Of a stretch of 64,000 nucleotides of DNA, positions 33,949 through 46,653 are shown piece by piece. Source of the stretch: Brevibacillus fortis (lineage in GTDB: Bacteria > Bacillota > Bacilli > Brevibacillales > Brevibacillaceae); NCBI RefSeq assembly GCF_003013395.1, contig NZ_PXZM01000012.1, positions 124,001-188,000 of the forward strand. Reading direction: 5' to 3'. Each line of letters starts with the position of its first letter. The first letter of the stretch is position 1. The notes beneath the pieces were generated by a model, which worked only from the letters and a program-made list of their open reading frames with translations, was not told where the DNA came from and did not search any database. Position numbers and translations under genes: made by a program.

Positions 33949-35640
33949 CTATACATATTCATTAGCCAGCATCAAAAACACACTGGACGTCCAAGTAAAT
34001 GCCCGGTCTCTCAGTCCATCCCCTGTCAGCGCATCGAAATTTTCCGCCATTCCACTGCGGGCTGCCATTCGGCAAAAACGTCTGGCAATCTCCTGAGAGA
34101 ACGCGACTTCGCCAGCTCGCCGTAATCCATCAACTACGAGCATCGTCACTGGTGCCCAGATCGGGCCTAACCAGTAGCCATCAGCGCGGTAAAACGAGCT
34201 GGTTGGACTCTCTGTAGCCAGTCCATTCTCTGTCAAAAACCGCTCCTGTAAGTCAGCAATCAGCTTGGCCCGGATGTCTTTTGGCAGCTTTTCACCAAGC
34301 ACCAGAGGCATATAGCGGATCAAGCTGTCTCCTTGGGTAGGCTGATCGCTACCAGAGTGGGTCGCGTAGAAATTCTCGCCGTTCCAGTGCTTCGCAAGCA
34401 GTCGTTGCAGTGTCAGTTCCGCCTTTTCCTGCCAAATAGCTGCTTCTGCGGGACGGCCTAGCCTGTTGGCCAAACCCGCCAACACATCCATTTGCAAAAT
34501 CAAATACGCGGGCAGGTCCGGGCTTTCAATCGGCGCTCCATCAAGGAAAATCGTGCTGTTGTCCCAGCCGCAGTCATAGCCGTGATTGTACTGCGGAATC
34601 CCGTCCTGATCATCATCGCGGTAACGGAACCACCAATCGGTCCAGCGACAAAGCGGCTCGTACACCTCTTCCAGCATCTTGTTTGTAATCGCGTTGTTCC
34701 GATCCAGCATCCAGCGCAGCGTCCAACCGTGAATCGGAGGCTTGCAGCAATTCCACAGCGCATACCGATTATTAATAAAATCAGGGAAGACACCACTTTC
34801 ATCTTGCCTGTCGATAAAGATCATGAGCTGATCCCACGCCAGCGGCAAATTTCCGCGCGTCAGTGCCATCGCATTGAAGCAATGATCCCAGCTCCAGATA
34901 TTCGTCATCCAGTTTTTCGACATGTACATCGCGGACCTCGGCAGATAGCCTTCTGGTCTCACCACACAAGACCAGGTGATGTACGCCGCGAGTTCTCGCG
35001 CTTCACTCAAGCCTTCGCGATGCTCCTCAGATACAGAAAGTGTCCGTTCCAGCCACTCGTCGTACTCATTTCTTACCTGTGCCCATCCATCGGCAAAGGC
35101 AGGGTAGCTGCGTTCCTTCCAGACCGTGTGGAACTCCTCCAATACGCCTTCCAGGACACCGGTTCCCTCGTCGGGAAGAAAGGTTACGCCCACTTGCTCT
35201 TCACGCGATGCCTTCGTAGGGTTTACCGCGAGCGTTCCAGCAAGCGGAGTCACTCGCAAGCGAATTTCCGTGGAAAAGTGATTGATTTCCCAGCATCCAG
35301 CTCCTGCTTGAATCGCATAATCTGCTGCCGACGATTCCAGCACCAGGCGCAAACCAACGCCTTGACCACGCACCTGCACCAGCTGCGGCTCGCTCATGCA
35401 CAGCTTCACTTCGCCTTTATCCCCGTAAAGACGCAGCAAGGTTGACGTAGCCTCCGTCTCAAATGGAATCGCCACACCATCGGCTACCATTTCTATTCGA
35501 AAAATCGCACCATCGTGGTTGTCTCCTCCACGAATATTGCGCAAATAAAGTCCTTCTGCGCGCTTGGCGTTACCCAGTCGCGAGAGTACGAGGTACGAAC
35601 CGTATCGGCTAAAAGGAACCATTCCTAGATCAAACTGCAT
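33949..35640 (-). CDS. GH63/MGH1-like glycoside hydrolase
   Basis: Start set at ATG 35640, six bases after GAGGTG; this gives 563 residues. The N-terminal 190 residues are beta-rich. The rest is an (alpha/alpha)6 barrel with features of GH63 and mannosylglycerate-hydrolase-type enzymes (NIWSWDHCFNAMAL near residue 260, SGVFPDFINN, KPPIHGWTL, GYDCGWDNSTIF and YWLGPIWAPVTMLV). Candidate catalytic acids are the Asp in WSWDHC and the Asp in CGWDNS. There is no signal peptide, so it acts inside the cell on a sugar brought in by the ABC transporter. It is the last gene of the large sugar operon and overlaps YesL by 11 bases. Confidence 0.82.
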   Translation of the reverse strand: MQFDLGMVPFSRYGSYLVLSRLGNAKRAEGLYLRNIRGGDNHDGAIFRIEMVADGVAIPFETEATSTLLRLYGDKGEVKLCMSEPQLVQVRGQGVGLRLVLESSAADYAIQAGAGCWEINHFSTEIRLRVTPLAGTLAVNPTKASREEQVGVTFLPDEGTGVLEGVLEEFHTVWKERSYPAFADGWAQVRNEYDEWLERTLSVSEEHREGLSEARELAAYITWSCVVRPEGYLPRSAMYMSKNWMTNIWSWDHCFNAMALTRGNLPLAWDQLMIFIDRQDESGVFPDFINNRYALWNCCKPPIHGWTLRWMLDRNNAITNKMLEEVYEPLCRWTDWWFRYRDDDQDGIPQYNHGYDCGWDNSTIFLDGAPIESPDLPAYLILQMDVLAGLANRLGRPAEAAIWQEKAELTLQRLLAKHWNGENFYATHSGSDQPTQGDSLIRYMPLVLGEKLPKDIRAKLIADLQERFLTENGLATESPTSSFYRADGYWLGPIWAPVTMLVVDGLRRAGEVAFSQEIARRFCRMAARSGMAENFDALTGDGLRDRAFTWTSSVFLMLANEYV

Positions 35641-36286
35641 ATGTCTCACCTCGAGGTTGCTTGGTCGATATTTTACGATCGCGCTTTTCCAAAAGACGAC
35701 TCATTCGGGCGTTCATCCACCAGACAGGCAGGCTCGCTCCCAACAAGATCGGCAAAACAGGAATCGCCAGCAAGAGAATCAAGTGAAGGAGCAAGCCTCC
35801 CATCGTTACGAGCGAATGCAACGGAAAGGCCGCAACCAGCCAAAACGATTGCTTGAGCGTCCGCTTCACGTCTGCACCCTCCCTCACAAGCACGGAAAAA
35901 GCGTGACAAGAGGTAGCCGCATGCAAGAATCCGATCCCCGCAAAAACAGCCGCGATCGAAAGCCCCCACAGCGTGCCCATACGCAGGAAAAACACCACAT
36001 CGACCCACAGGATTGCCCCCGTTAGCACCATCCCTGCGCCAAGCCATTGGCTCCTCCAGAAGTAGTGGCGAAAAGCATGCCAGAAAGCGGACGGAAGCCC
36101 ACGGTCATTCCACTTGCCGCTAAGTACGTCGTGCAAAGCCGCTGTTGCTGGGAAGATTCCAAAGATGATCCCTCCCACCAGCGTGCACACAACCCACATG
36201 AGATGCGCTGCCGCCATCCGCAGCAGTCGCTCCCCAAATTGATGAAATGACCATGCCCAGCCTTCCCACTTCGCCCGATTTCCCAC
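35630..36286 (-). CDS. YesL-like DUF624 membrane protein
   Basis: A 218-residue protein with four or five membrane helices and the family's N-terminal hallmark (LMWVVCTLVGGIIFGIFPATAALHDVL, then WHAFRHYFWRSQW). YesL-type proteins are encoded with oligosaccharide ABC importers of the YesLMNOPQ kind. Their role is not known but is presumed to assist transport or sensing. The start is GTG 36286 after GGAGGG. It follows the second permease gene by 17 bases, in the same operon. Confidence 0.82.
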   Translation of the reverse strand: MGNRAKWEGWAWSFHQFGERLLRMAAAHLMWVVCTLVGGIIFGIFPATAALHDVLSGKWNDRGLPSAFWHAFRHYFWRSQWLGAGMVLTGAILWVDVVFFLRMGTLWGLSIAAVFAGIGFLHAATSCHAFSVLVREGADVKRTLKQSFWLVAAFPLHSLVTMGGLLLHLILLLAIPVLPILLGASLPVWWMNARMSRLLEKRDRKISTKQPRGETYAV

Positions 36287-36303
36287 TGTGGCTCCCTCCT
36301 CAC

Positions 36304-37116
36304 TTATTTGATTGCAACTCCGGCTGAATTATCTACGATATATCGTTGTGCTAGGAAGAAGAGGAGTAACGGCGGAATCGAGATCAGGAACGTTACCGCC
36401 ATCAGTCCGGTTGCCTCTACTTCATACATCCCTTTGAATTGCGCCAAGCCCAGCGTCAACGTGTACTGGCTTTGGTCATTCAAGAAAATGAGTGGACCCA
36501 GATAGTCATTCCATGTGCCCAAGATATTAAATACACTCACCAAAATCAGAGCAGGCATCATCAACGGCATAATAATCCGAGCGTAAATCTGAAACGAGCC
36601 AGCACCATCGATACGCGCTGCTTCATCCAGCTCACGCGGAATGGTCAAAATAAACTGTCGCATGAGGAAAATATAAAACGCTGAGCCGAAAAACGAAGGA
36701 ACAATCAACGGCTTGAGCGTGTTGATCCAGCCAAGGTAGTTGAACTCCATGTACAGCGGAATCATCGTCACTTCCCACGGGATCATCATCGTAGCGAGTA
36801 CGACCATGAACAGAAAGTCTCTCCCTTTAAATGTGAACCGTGCAAATCCGTACGCGACCAACGAAGACGAAATCAACTGACCAATCGTCGTCAGGATCGT
36901 CACCGTCAGCGAGTTTTCCAAGTACAAATTAAATGGCTGCGACATCCACGCATTCCCGAAGTTCTCCCAATGGAGCACATCTGGAATCCATTTTGGTGGA
37001 TACTGCAAAATCTCATCGTCTGACTTGAGTGCAGTGGAGATCATCCAGTAAAACGGTGCGAGAAACAGGAAAGAAAAAAGGATCAAGCTCGCATAAGCGA
37101 TTGTTTTGCGTATCAA
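36304..37116 (-). CDS. Carbohydrate ABC transporter permease (MalG type)
   Basis: The likely start is a TTG at 37116 overlapping the stop of the upstream permease (TTGA), with GGAGGGG and AGAGG just before it. This gives 270 residues with six helices. The CUT1 EAA motif is ELDEAARIDGAGSFQIYARIIMPLMMPAL, and the end SAGVAIK is typical of MalG-like permeases. It pairs with the MalF-type permease encoded immediately upstream. Confidence 0.92.
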   Translation of the reverse strand: MIRKTIAYASLILFSFLFLAPFYWMISTALKSDDEILQYPPKWIPDVLHWENFGNAWMSQPFNLYLENSLTVTILTTIGQLISSSLVAYGFARFTFKGRDFLFMVVLATMMIPWEVTMIPLYMEFNYLGWINTLKPLIVPSFFGSAFYIFLMRQFILTIPRELDEAARIDGAGSFQIYARIIMPLMMPALILVSVFNILGTWNDYLGPLIFLNDQSQYTLTLGLAQFKGMYEVEATGLMAVTFLISIPPLLLFFLAQRYIVDNSAGVAIK

Positions 37117-38072
37117 GCCTCTTCCCCTCCCCTGCGGTTGTCGCCCTCGTAGTACACCCATTTGCCGGACGTTTTAAATACGAGGAAGGTCAATACCAAA
37201 ATGATTACAAACATAAACCAGGAGTTCGCCGAAGCATACCCCATCTTGAAGTATTTGAAGGCGTTGTCGTACGCGTACATGGCATAGAAATACGTAGACT
37301 GCAACGGTCCGCCACCAGTGAGCAGGAGTGCTAGACTCAACTGCTGGAACGCACTGATGATCGTCATAATTAGGTTAAACAAAATCGTTGGACTCACCAT
37401 CGGCAGGGTAATGCGGAAAAACTTCTGTACCGCCCCTGCTCCGTCAATCGAAGCCGCTTCATACAAACTCTCTGGGATGCTTTTGAGCCCAGCCAGGAAA
37501 ATCAATACCATAGAGCCTTGGCCCCACAAACTTGCAATGACCATAGCCACGAGCGCCCACGACGTATCGTTCAGCCAGTCAGGACCTGTAATCCCAACCA
37601 GACTGAGCAAATAGTTGAAAATACCGTATTCCCCGTCATATACCCACGCCCAAATCATTGCCAGCGCCACACCGGAAATCACACTCGGCAAGTAAAACAC
37701 TGTACGGAAAAAGCCACTGCCTTTTACCTTCTGATTCAGCATCATGGCTAGAAACAACGCGATGAACAAATTCAACGGTACGAACAGCAACGCGAATTTA
37801 ATCGTGACCCAGAGCGATTGCCAAAACAAAGGATCATCCGTAAACATATTGACGTAGTTGTCCAGACCGACGAACGTAACCTCACCAACGACAGGCCAAT
37901 CAAAAAAGCTCATGACTAGCGAAAATATCATCGGTCCCAGCGTAAAGGCGAGGAAGCCGAGAATCCAAGGCAAGATAAAAAGATAGGGCGTAAGAAACGC
38001 CCTTCCCTTGAGTTTTTTCGGTTGAACGGTCATGGCAGGCTGTTTATGTGTCACAACACTCTCTATATTCAA
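37113..38072 (-). CDS. Carbohydrate ABC transporter permease (MalF type)
   Basis: A 319-residue permease with six helices and the EAA loop SLYEAASIDGAGAVQKFFRITLPMVSPTI. The N-terminal cytosolic tail and first helix are like those of LacF/UgpA proteins. The start is TTG 38072 after AAGGGG. It lies 18 bases downstream of the binding-protein gene. No ATPase is encoded in this operon, so a shared MsmK-like ATPase elsewhere is expected, as in many Firmicutes. Confidence 0.92.
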   Translation of the reverse strand: MNIESVVTHKQPAMTVQPKKLKGRAFLTPYLFILPWILGFLAFTLGPMIFSLVMSFFDWPVVGEVTFVGLDNYVNMFTDDPLFWQSLWVTIKFALLFVPLNLFIALFLAMMLNQKVKGSGFFRTVFYLPSVISGVALAMIWAWVYDGEYGIFNYLLSLVGITGPDWLNDTSWALVAMVIASLWGQGSMVLIFLAGLKSIPESLYEAASIDGAGAVQKFFRITLPMVSPTILFNLIMTIISAFQQLSLALLLTGGGPLQSTYFYAMYAYDNAFKYFKMGYASANSWFMFVIILVLTFLVFKTSGKWVYYEGDNRRGGEEA

Positions 38073-38090
38073 GTCCCTGACCCCTTCCCG

Positions 38091-39389
38091 TTATTTCAAG
38101 AATTTCTGGGAGTCTTTTACTGCCTTGTTCAGTAATTCCTCGGCATTTTGTCCCATCATGATTGCATTGACTGCTGCGGAAAGGTTCCGGTTGATTTCGT
38201 TCCAGTGCGGATTCAACAGGAATGCTGGCGTGTCAGTTGATTGCTCCAATGTCTTATAGAACGGAGCGTAAAGCGCGTCCTGATCAAGCTTCTTCTCTTG
38301 TACGACACTGATACGCACAGGCAAGTCAGAGGTACGCATCTTGATCGCATCACTGGAAACGAAGAACTTCAAAAACTCCCAAGCCAGTTCTTTGTTTTTG
38401 GAATCCTTGGCGATTGATACTGAGGAGGTTGCAATGACACCCTTACCAGGCTTGCCAGGGAATTGCGGCATCACGACTGTACCAAAATCGACATTCGCCT
38501 TCTTGTACGACTCAAGCGACCATACGCCGTTGTCATACATCGCGAGCTTTCCTGCTTTGAACAAGTCGTTCCCGCTCTGCTGGTTTTTGCCACCGACGAG
38601 CAAAGCGCTCTTGTCTTTCGTCAAATCACTGAAAATTTGCAGGGCTTCTGCCGTTTCCTTGCTGTTCATGTAGCCTTCGATTGTTTTTCCGTCAGGGCTT
38701 ATGAAGCTGCTGCCATTGCTCCACACGAACTGCTGCAAATCATACGTATCTGGCTCAGAACGAACAGCGAATCCGTACTGCTTCTTGTCACGAACGGTCA
38801 GCTGTTTGGCAGCCGATTTGAAATCATCCCATGTCCAGTCGTCTGTCGGAAGCGGTACATTTGCTTCGTTAAACAGCTTTTTGTTGTAGAATACGACCCG
38901 CGTCGAGAAGCCCGCTGGGAGACCAAACAATTTTCCATCGAATCGATTATAGTTTAAGAGGCCTTGGTAAAAGTCGTCGATTGCCACGGATGGGTCCTTC
39001 TTTACATACTCATCCAGTGGCTCGAGCGAAGCGTTGTACGTGGGGAAATCCCACATGTACATGACATCCGGCGGGTTTTTCGCTCCGAATGCCGCTACCA
39101 GCTTCTGATCAAAACCATCTGCATATGCCTCGACTTGTACCTTCACACCCGGATTTTTCTGTTCGAATTGTTTCGCGATATCTTGTTGGATCTTCAGCAT
39201 TTGGTCCGTGTCCCATGTCGCGAAACGCAATGTAACCGTTTCCTTTTTATCAGACGATGTTGGCGTTGTCGTACCTGTGTTACTAGACGTACCGTCTGTT
39301 CCTGTGGGCTGGGCTTGTGAACAACCAGCTGCGACGGCCAAAAGAAGTGCCATGCCCGCTGCCATCCATTTTGACGCAACCTTTTTCAT
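38091..39389 (-). CDS. Carbohydrate-binding lipoprotein of ABC transporter
   Basis: A 432-residue family 1 binding protein. The lipobox VAAGC falls near residue 23, followed by a Thr/Ser linker. The mature domain begins VTLRFATWDTDQMLKIQQDIAKQFEQKNPGVKVQVE, and SKNKELAWEFLKFF appears later, a CUT1 hallmark. It catches an oligosaccharide outside the membrane. GGGGGG is upstream of ATG 39389. A cre-like site lies in the 118-base space before it. Confidence 0.92.
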   Translation of the reverse strand: MKKVASKWMAAGMALLLAVAAGCSQAQPTGTDGTSSNTGTTTPTSSDKKETVTLRFATWDTDQMLKIQQDIAKQFEQKNPGVKVQVEAYADGFDQKLVAAFGAKNPPDVMYMWDFPTYNASLEPLDEYVKKDPSVAIDDFYQGLLNYNRFDGKLFGLPAGFSTRVVFYNKKLFNEANVPLPTDDWTWDDFKSAAKQLTVRDKKQYGFAVRSEPDTYDLQQFVWSNGSSFISPDGKTIEGYMNSKETAEALQIFSDLTKDKSALLVGGKNQQSGNDLFKAGKLAMYDNGVWSLESYKKANVDFGTVVMPQFPGKPGKGVIATSSVSIAKDSKNKELAWEFLKFFVSSDAIKMRTSDLPVRISVVQEKKLDQDALYAPFYKTLEQSTDTPAFLLNPHWNEINRNLSAAVNAIMMGQNAEELLNKAVKDSQKFLK

Positions 39390-39450
39390 CTGTGATCCCC
39401 CCTAGTTTTACCCCTCATTTCCCTTTATTTTAATGAAGGAAAAAAAACGG

Positions 39451-39464
39451 TGAAACCGATAACT
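39451..39464 (-). promoter_or_regulatory. Candidate cre (CcpA) site
   Basis: TGAAACCGATAACT agrees with the cre consensus TGWAARCGYTWNCW at 12 of 14 positions. It lies 62-75 bases upstream of the binding-protein start. Confidence 0.45.
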
Positions 39465-39507
39465 GTTCGCAATAGTGTGTGAATTTGTTTCCTTTTTTCC
39501 GATTCGT

Positions 39508-40701
39508 TCAGGTTTGCGCGGTGGAGTGGACGATTGTTCGACTGGACTCCTCCTTTTGTTTGAAACGGTAGTGGCTCGGGGTCATCCCTGTACATTTTTT
39601 GAACCATTTACTGAAGTATTTGGCGTCAGGAAGACCGACTCGCTCGGCTACCTCCTGAATGGACAATGCTGTTTCATCCAGCATCGCCCGGGCCATTTTT
39701 ACCCTGCGCTTGTCGAGAAACTCGCCAAAGCTCTCGCCCACTCCTTTTTTAAACATCACGCTAAAATGACTGCGGCTCAGTCCCACCTGTGAAGCTACTT
39801 CACTAACCGTCAATGGCGTATCCAGACGATCGAGCGCGTAATGAACAGCCTGTTTGATTGGTTCCTGCCATGGGTCTTGATTAACGCCGTACTTGCGCGC
39901 CCGCTCTGTACGCTGGTAGAGCATCCGTACCGTCTGAATCCACGGTTCGCGTCCAGAAAACGGGCTTGTTGTCTCCCAGCTCGTCACCCTGCCAGCCAGC
40001 TTCCATTCCACGAGCAATGATTCTACCTGCCTGCCAGCACTTGCGGGAGTCAGCAAAAAGCGGATATCACCACATACGATCCACTCCCATTGGCTGTCCA
40101 GCTCTCGGGTAATCCATGCCCGCTCCTGCTCCTCGCAGCTTGTACTACCCATTCCTTCCAAGAGCCAAATACGCATAGGGTCGTTCATCCACGACCAGTG
40201 TGATTGCAGGAAGGAAGACAAGCTTTGTTCGAAATCACGGCTCAAGCCAGTCAACCACGCACCGAATTCCCGCTTCCATTCATCAGGACGTTCCCGATTT
40301 TTTTCGGGTCGCGCGCTCTCGCCTGCCAGCTCAGACTTCATTTTGTCCAACAACGTAGCCCATTCCTCATCCTGGAACTCGGTCTTCAGCAAATATCCCG
40401 ATACCCCGAGAGCGATTCCCTGCTGGGCAAAAGAAAAATCGCGATGACAACTGAGCAGAAGCACCTTTGTTTGTGGAGCGTGCTCCTTCACTCGCCTGCA
40501 CAGCTCCAGCCCATCCATTTCCGGCATAACGATGTCCGTAATCACCAACTCGGGCTGTATTTGCAAGAAAGCCTCCCAGCCTTTGCGACCATTCGGTGCA
40601 TCGGCTACTACTTCCATCCCGTAGCGACTCCACGGCACCATTGCTTTCAGTCCTTTTCGCACCAGCACTTCGTCATCCACAATCATTACCTTGATGTTCA
40701 T
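39508..40701 (-). CDS. YesN-like AraC-type response regulator
   Basis: The 397-residue protein has a receiver domain (VMIVDDEVLVRKGLKAMVPW, ELVITDIVMPEMDG with phospho-Asp about 55, GYLLK), a middle region of about 150 residues and a C-terminal AraC helix-turn-helix pair (LTVSEVASQVGLSRSHFSVMFKKGVGESFGEFLDKRR, EVAERVGLPDAKYFSKWFKKCTGMTPSHYR). The ATG at 40701 lies inside the end of the kinase gene (29-base overlap), with GGAGG nine bases upstream. It should activate the oligosaccharide importer operon when the partner YesM-like kinase senses sugar. Confidence 0.93.
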   Translation of the reverse strand: MNIKVMIVDDEVLVRKGLKAMVPWSRYGMEVVADAPNGRKGWEAFLQIQPELVITDIVMPEMDGLELCRRVKEHAPQTKVLLLSCHRDFSFAQQGIALGVSGYLLKTEFQDEEWATLLDKMKSELAGESARPEKNRERPDEWKREFGAWLTGLSRDFEQSLSSFLQSHWSWMNDPMRIWLLEGMGSTSCEEQERAWITRELDSQWEWIVCGDIRFLLTPASAGRQVESLLVEWKLAGRVTSWETTSPFSGREPWIQTVRMLYQRTERARKYGVNQDPWQEPIKQAVHYALDRLDTPLTVSEVASQVGLSRSHFSVMFKKGVGESFGEFLDKRRVKMARAMLDETALSIQEVAERVGLPDAKYFSKWFKKCTGMTPSHYRFKQKEESSRTIVHSTAQT

Positions 40702-42409
40702 CAGGAATTTCCTCCCTTTTCGGCCATGTGATTTGAATTGTGGTTCCTTCTCCTCTGACAGATGAAATCTTCATGCCGTGCTCCATACGGAAATGAAGCT
40801 TGAACTTCTGATCGACGTTGTACACGCCGAGCCCTCGTTTGCTAGAACGCTCCAGATCAGGATCGAGAAGTTTAGCCAATCGCTCCGGCACAATTCCTGC
40901 ACCGTCATCTTGCAACAGCAGCGTCACAAGCCCTTCTTTTTCACTGACACTGATCCGGATCGTTCCGTGCCCGTCTTCGAATGCGTGGAAAAAGATATTT
41001 TCCAAAAGGGGTTGAAGCGTCATCCGCGGGATCAAATAGCGACTGCAATCCTCTACACCCGTTTGATCATATTGAAAAACATGCCCATACCGCAGCTTTT
41101 GGATTTCCAGAAAATGCTCGACCGTTTGCAGTTCCTTCTCCAGCGGGACGAGTTCCTGCGTGATGTCGAGGTTGCCCTCTAGCACCTTGATGAGATGATA
41201 GAGCATATTGCCGATTTCATTTGAGCCAGATAATCTTGCTTTCCACTGAATGGAATTGAGTGTATTGAACAACAGATGCGGGTTGATCTGGTAGTGTACG
41301 GCTCGCAGCTCTGCTTCCTTTTTCAACTGCTCGGTTCGACTCACCTCGGCGATTAGCGTCTGAATCCGCCTCACCATTTGGTTGAAGCTCACCCCTAACC
41401 GCCCCAGTTCGTCTTCTGTGTCTACCTCTGCGCGCGTCTGTAGCTCGCCTGTTCCTACCAGCCGCATCGTTTCTTGAAGTCGTTTGATTTTGCCTGTAAT
41501 CCGTCTGGAAAATAAATACGCCAAAAGTAGTGCCAGCACTGCCGATAGAATCAGCGCTGCGATAAAAAAGGATTGCATCACTTCCGCAGAGCGATTCATT
41601 TGCTCATAAGGCAAGCGCACCTGAATCATCCAGTTGTTGGACTCCAGCGGCTTGTTCCAGACGACATCGCTCTCCTGCTGGACAAACGTACCCGCCGTCT
41701 GGTAAATCAGCTCGCCATTTTTGGCGGTGATGGTCACATACGCACTCATGTCCTCTTCCAGCTGCTCAAACAACTGAAACAGCTTGCCTGCTTTCATCTC
41801 GATCAATATCCGACTATCCTTCAGCACACCATAACCGCTGAGTACGGGAACGACGAGACCAAGCACCTTCTCCTGATTCCGCAGCTCTGCCTCATCCTGA
41901 AATCCGACGTAATGCCGCGGTGTGTAAAACCCAATCCATCGCTCCTCATCCAGCTTGGCGGGCAGTCCCTTCCACCACCATTCCCGCATCAGATCCTGTC
42001 CATTGATTACGTTTTCCCCGAAAAAATAACCGGAGGGCGTCACGATAAAAATGCCTTTGGTATCAAGATTGCGGTGCGCCCCCAAGTATCGCTCGAAGTT
42101 TTTTTGTTCCAGGAAGCCTGTGTAGGTCTTCGGCTGTTCCTCCCTCATGACGACCAACGTCGGGTCGGACACGTACGTGTTGATGTCGTAGGCCATGTAT
42201 CTCATTTGGCTCAGGTAGTTGTCGATCTGGATTTGCAGCTGTGTAGCGATATACTCGCCTGACGTGCTGAATTGCTCGCGGACGACCATCGACGACTTCC
42301 AGTACGCCATACTCCCCAAAGTAATTAACGGGATAATGGCTGCAATGAGCATAAAAGCGAGGAGCTTGGCATGAATGCTTCTGCGCGGAAAGAGCGACCA
42401 TGACTTCAT
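40673..42409 (-). CDS. YesM-like sensor histidine kinase
   Basis: From ATG 42409 (GGTGG upstream) the kinase has 578 residues. Two helices (near residues 18-40 and 285-310) enclose a large extracellular dCache-like sensor of about 245 residues. HAMP (RLQETMRLVGTGELQTRAEVDTEDELGRLGVSFNQM) follows, then the His_kinase domain with ELRAVHYQINPHLLFNTLNSIQWKA (phospho-His in HYQINPH) and HATPase (DDGAGIVPERL, KRGLGVYNVDQKF). This is the LytS/YesM class. It lies next to its YesN regulator and the solute-binding lipoprotein, with which such kinases often interact. Confidence 0.92.
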   Translation of the reverse strand: MKSWSLFPRRSIHAKLLAFMLIAAIIPLITLGSMAYWKSSMVVREQFSTSGEYIATQLQIQIDNYLSQMRYMAYDINTYVSDPTLVVMREEQPKTYTGFLEQKNFERYLGAHRNLDTKGIFIVTPSGYFFGENVINGQDLMREWWWKGLPAKLDEERWIGFYTPRHYVGFQDEAELRNQEKVLGLVVPVLSGYGVLKDSRILIEMKAGKLFQLFEQLEEDMSAYVTITAKNGELIYQTAGTFVQQESDVVWNKPLESNNWMIQVRLPYEQMNRSAEVMQSFFIAALILSAVLALLLAYLFSRRITGKIKRLQETMRLVGTGELQTRAEVDTEDELGRLGVSFNQMVRRIQTLIAEVSRTEQLKKEAELRAVHYQINPHLLFNTLNSIQWKARLSGSNEIGNMLYHLIKVLEGNLDITQELVPLEKELQTVEHFLEIQKLRYGHVFQYDQTGVEDCSRYLIPRMTLQPLLENIFFHAFEDGHGTIRISVSEKEGLVTLLLQDDGAGIVPERLAKLLDPDLERSSKRGLGVYNVDQKFKLHFRMEHGMKISSVRGEGTTIQITWPKREEIPDEHQGNDCG

Positions 42410-42505
42410 ATGACAAAACCACCACCGATTTTTGATTAGTTGCACTATTCAATCTTCAACTAGATTGTACAACGTTTCGGCGATGCCTTCGAGAACAATC
42501 ATCGG

Positions 42506-45610
<3,105 letters not shown>

Positions 45611-45628
45611 CTATGTACACTCCTTTGT

Positions 45629-46627
45629 TTACATTTTCTCGGTCTTGCTTCCCTCGTTCATTGCGAGTAAGGCCAACGCACCAGCACCGAGAATACCTGC
45701 ATCTGCCCCGAGCTCGGCCAAAACAATCCTCGTCTTTTCATGAACGACATCCATCGCATAGCGTCCAATGCTCGCTTGGACTGGCGCCAGCAGTAGCTCC
45801 CCGGCACGACTGACCCCTCCGCCCATTACCACCAGTTGTGGGTTACAGACGTTAATCAGCACGGAGAGCGCCCAGCCAATTACTTCGCACGCCTCGTTCC
45901 ATGCCTCGATCGCTAATGAGTCACCTTTTCCGACCGCCGTCGCCACCTGTTCAGCCGTTATTTTCGTTATGTCACCATCACAGAGAGTAAACAGCTGTGA
46001 TGCTTTTGCCCCCAACGGGTTGGCGTTAAGCTCTTTATCCAGTCGCTCACGAGCTACTCGCGCGATGCCTGTTGCAGATGCTACGGTCTCGACACAACCC
46101 ATTTTGCCGCAATTGCATGGAGCAGTAAGCCCGGGGAAACGAACATGACCGATCTCCCCTGCAAATCCGCTGTCACCGCGAACGAGCTTGCCCTCATTTA
46201 TGATTCCTGCACCGACCCCCGTACCAAGGGGCACGAAAACGAGATGGCTAATACCGCGTCCTGCGCCGAATACCGCTTCACCGAGCGTAGCTGTCCGCAG
46301 ATCATTGTCAAAAAACAACGGCAGCTCAACTAGCTTTGCCAGAGGGGTTCGTAGGTCTGCCTGATGCAAATGAAAGTTGGGCGAGTGCACAGAGATGCCG
46401 TTCTCCGCATCAAAAGGACCGGGAAATCCGATTCCCACTGACTCAATGTAAACAGGCGACTTGGCCCGTAGCTCACCGATCAGGGCTGCCATTCGCTCAA
46501 GCAGGAGCGGCAAATTGTTATGCACCTTGGTTTCTTTTGTAGCACGGATGAGAATACGGCCATTTTCGTCCATGACCGCCCCTTTCATCGTGGTGCCCCC
46601 TACATCCAGTCCTATTACATGGCGCAT
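45629..46627 (-). CDS. ROK-family sugar kinase (glucokinase-like)
   Basis: A 332-residue ROK protein without a DNA-binding domain, so an enzyme and not a repressor. The N-terminal phosphate loop is GLDVGGTTMKGAVMDENG, the catalytic Asp is in LFFDNDLRTATLGEA, and the zinc motif is CNCGKMGCVETVASATG. It likely phosphorylates glucose (or N-acetylmannosamine-like sugars) set free by LacZ. GGGAG lies before ATG 46627. It lies between the fructokinase-type gene and lacZ in one operon. Confidence 0.92.
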   Translation of the reverse strand: MRHVIGLDVGGTTMKGAVMDENGRILIRATKETKVHNNLPLLLERMAALIGELRAKSPVYIESVGIGFPGPFDAENGISVHSPNFHLHQADLRTPLAKLVELPLFFDNDLRTATLGEAVFGAGRGISHLVFVPLGTGVGAGIINEGKLVRGDSGFAGEIGHVRFPGLTAPCNCGKMGCVETVASATGIARVARERLDKELNANPLGAKASQLFTLCDGDITKITAEQVATAVGKGDSLAIEAWNEACEVIGWALSVLINVCNPQLVVMGGGVSRAGELLLAPVQASIGRYAMDVVHEKTRIVLAELGADAGILGAGALALLAMNEGSKTEKM

Positions 46628-46653
46628 GTGCTTCTCCCTTCCATGTGCTTCTA

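Noticed and set aside
34492..35445. Long plus-strand frame of 317 codons opposite the GH63-like gene
   Set aside because: It has arginine/histidine-rich, non-protein-like composition and is the shadow of a clear glycoside hydrolase.
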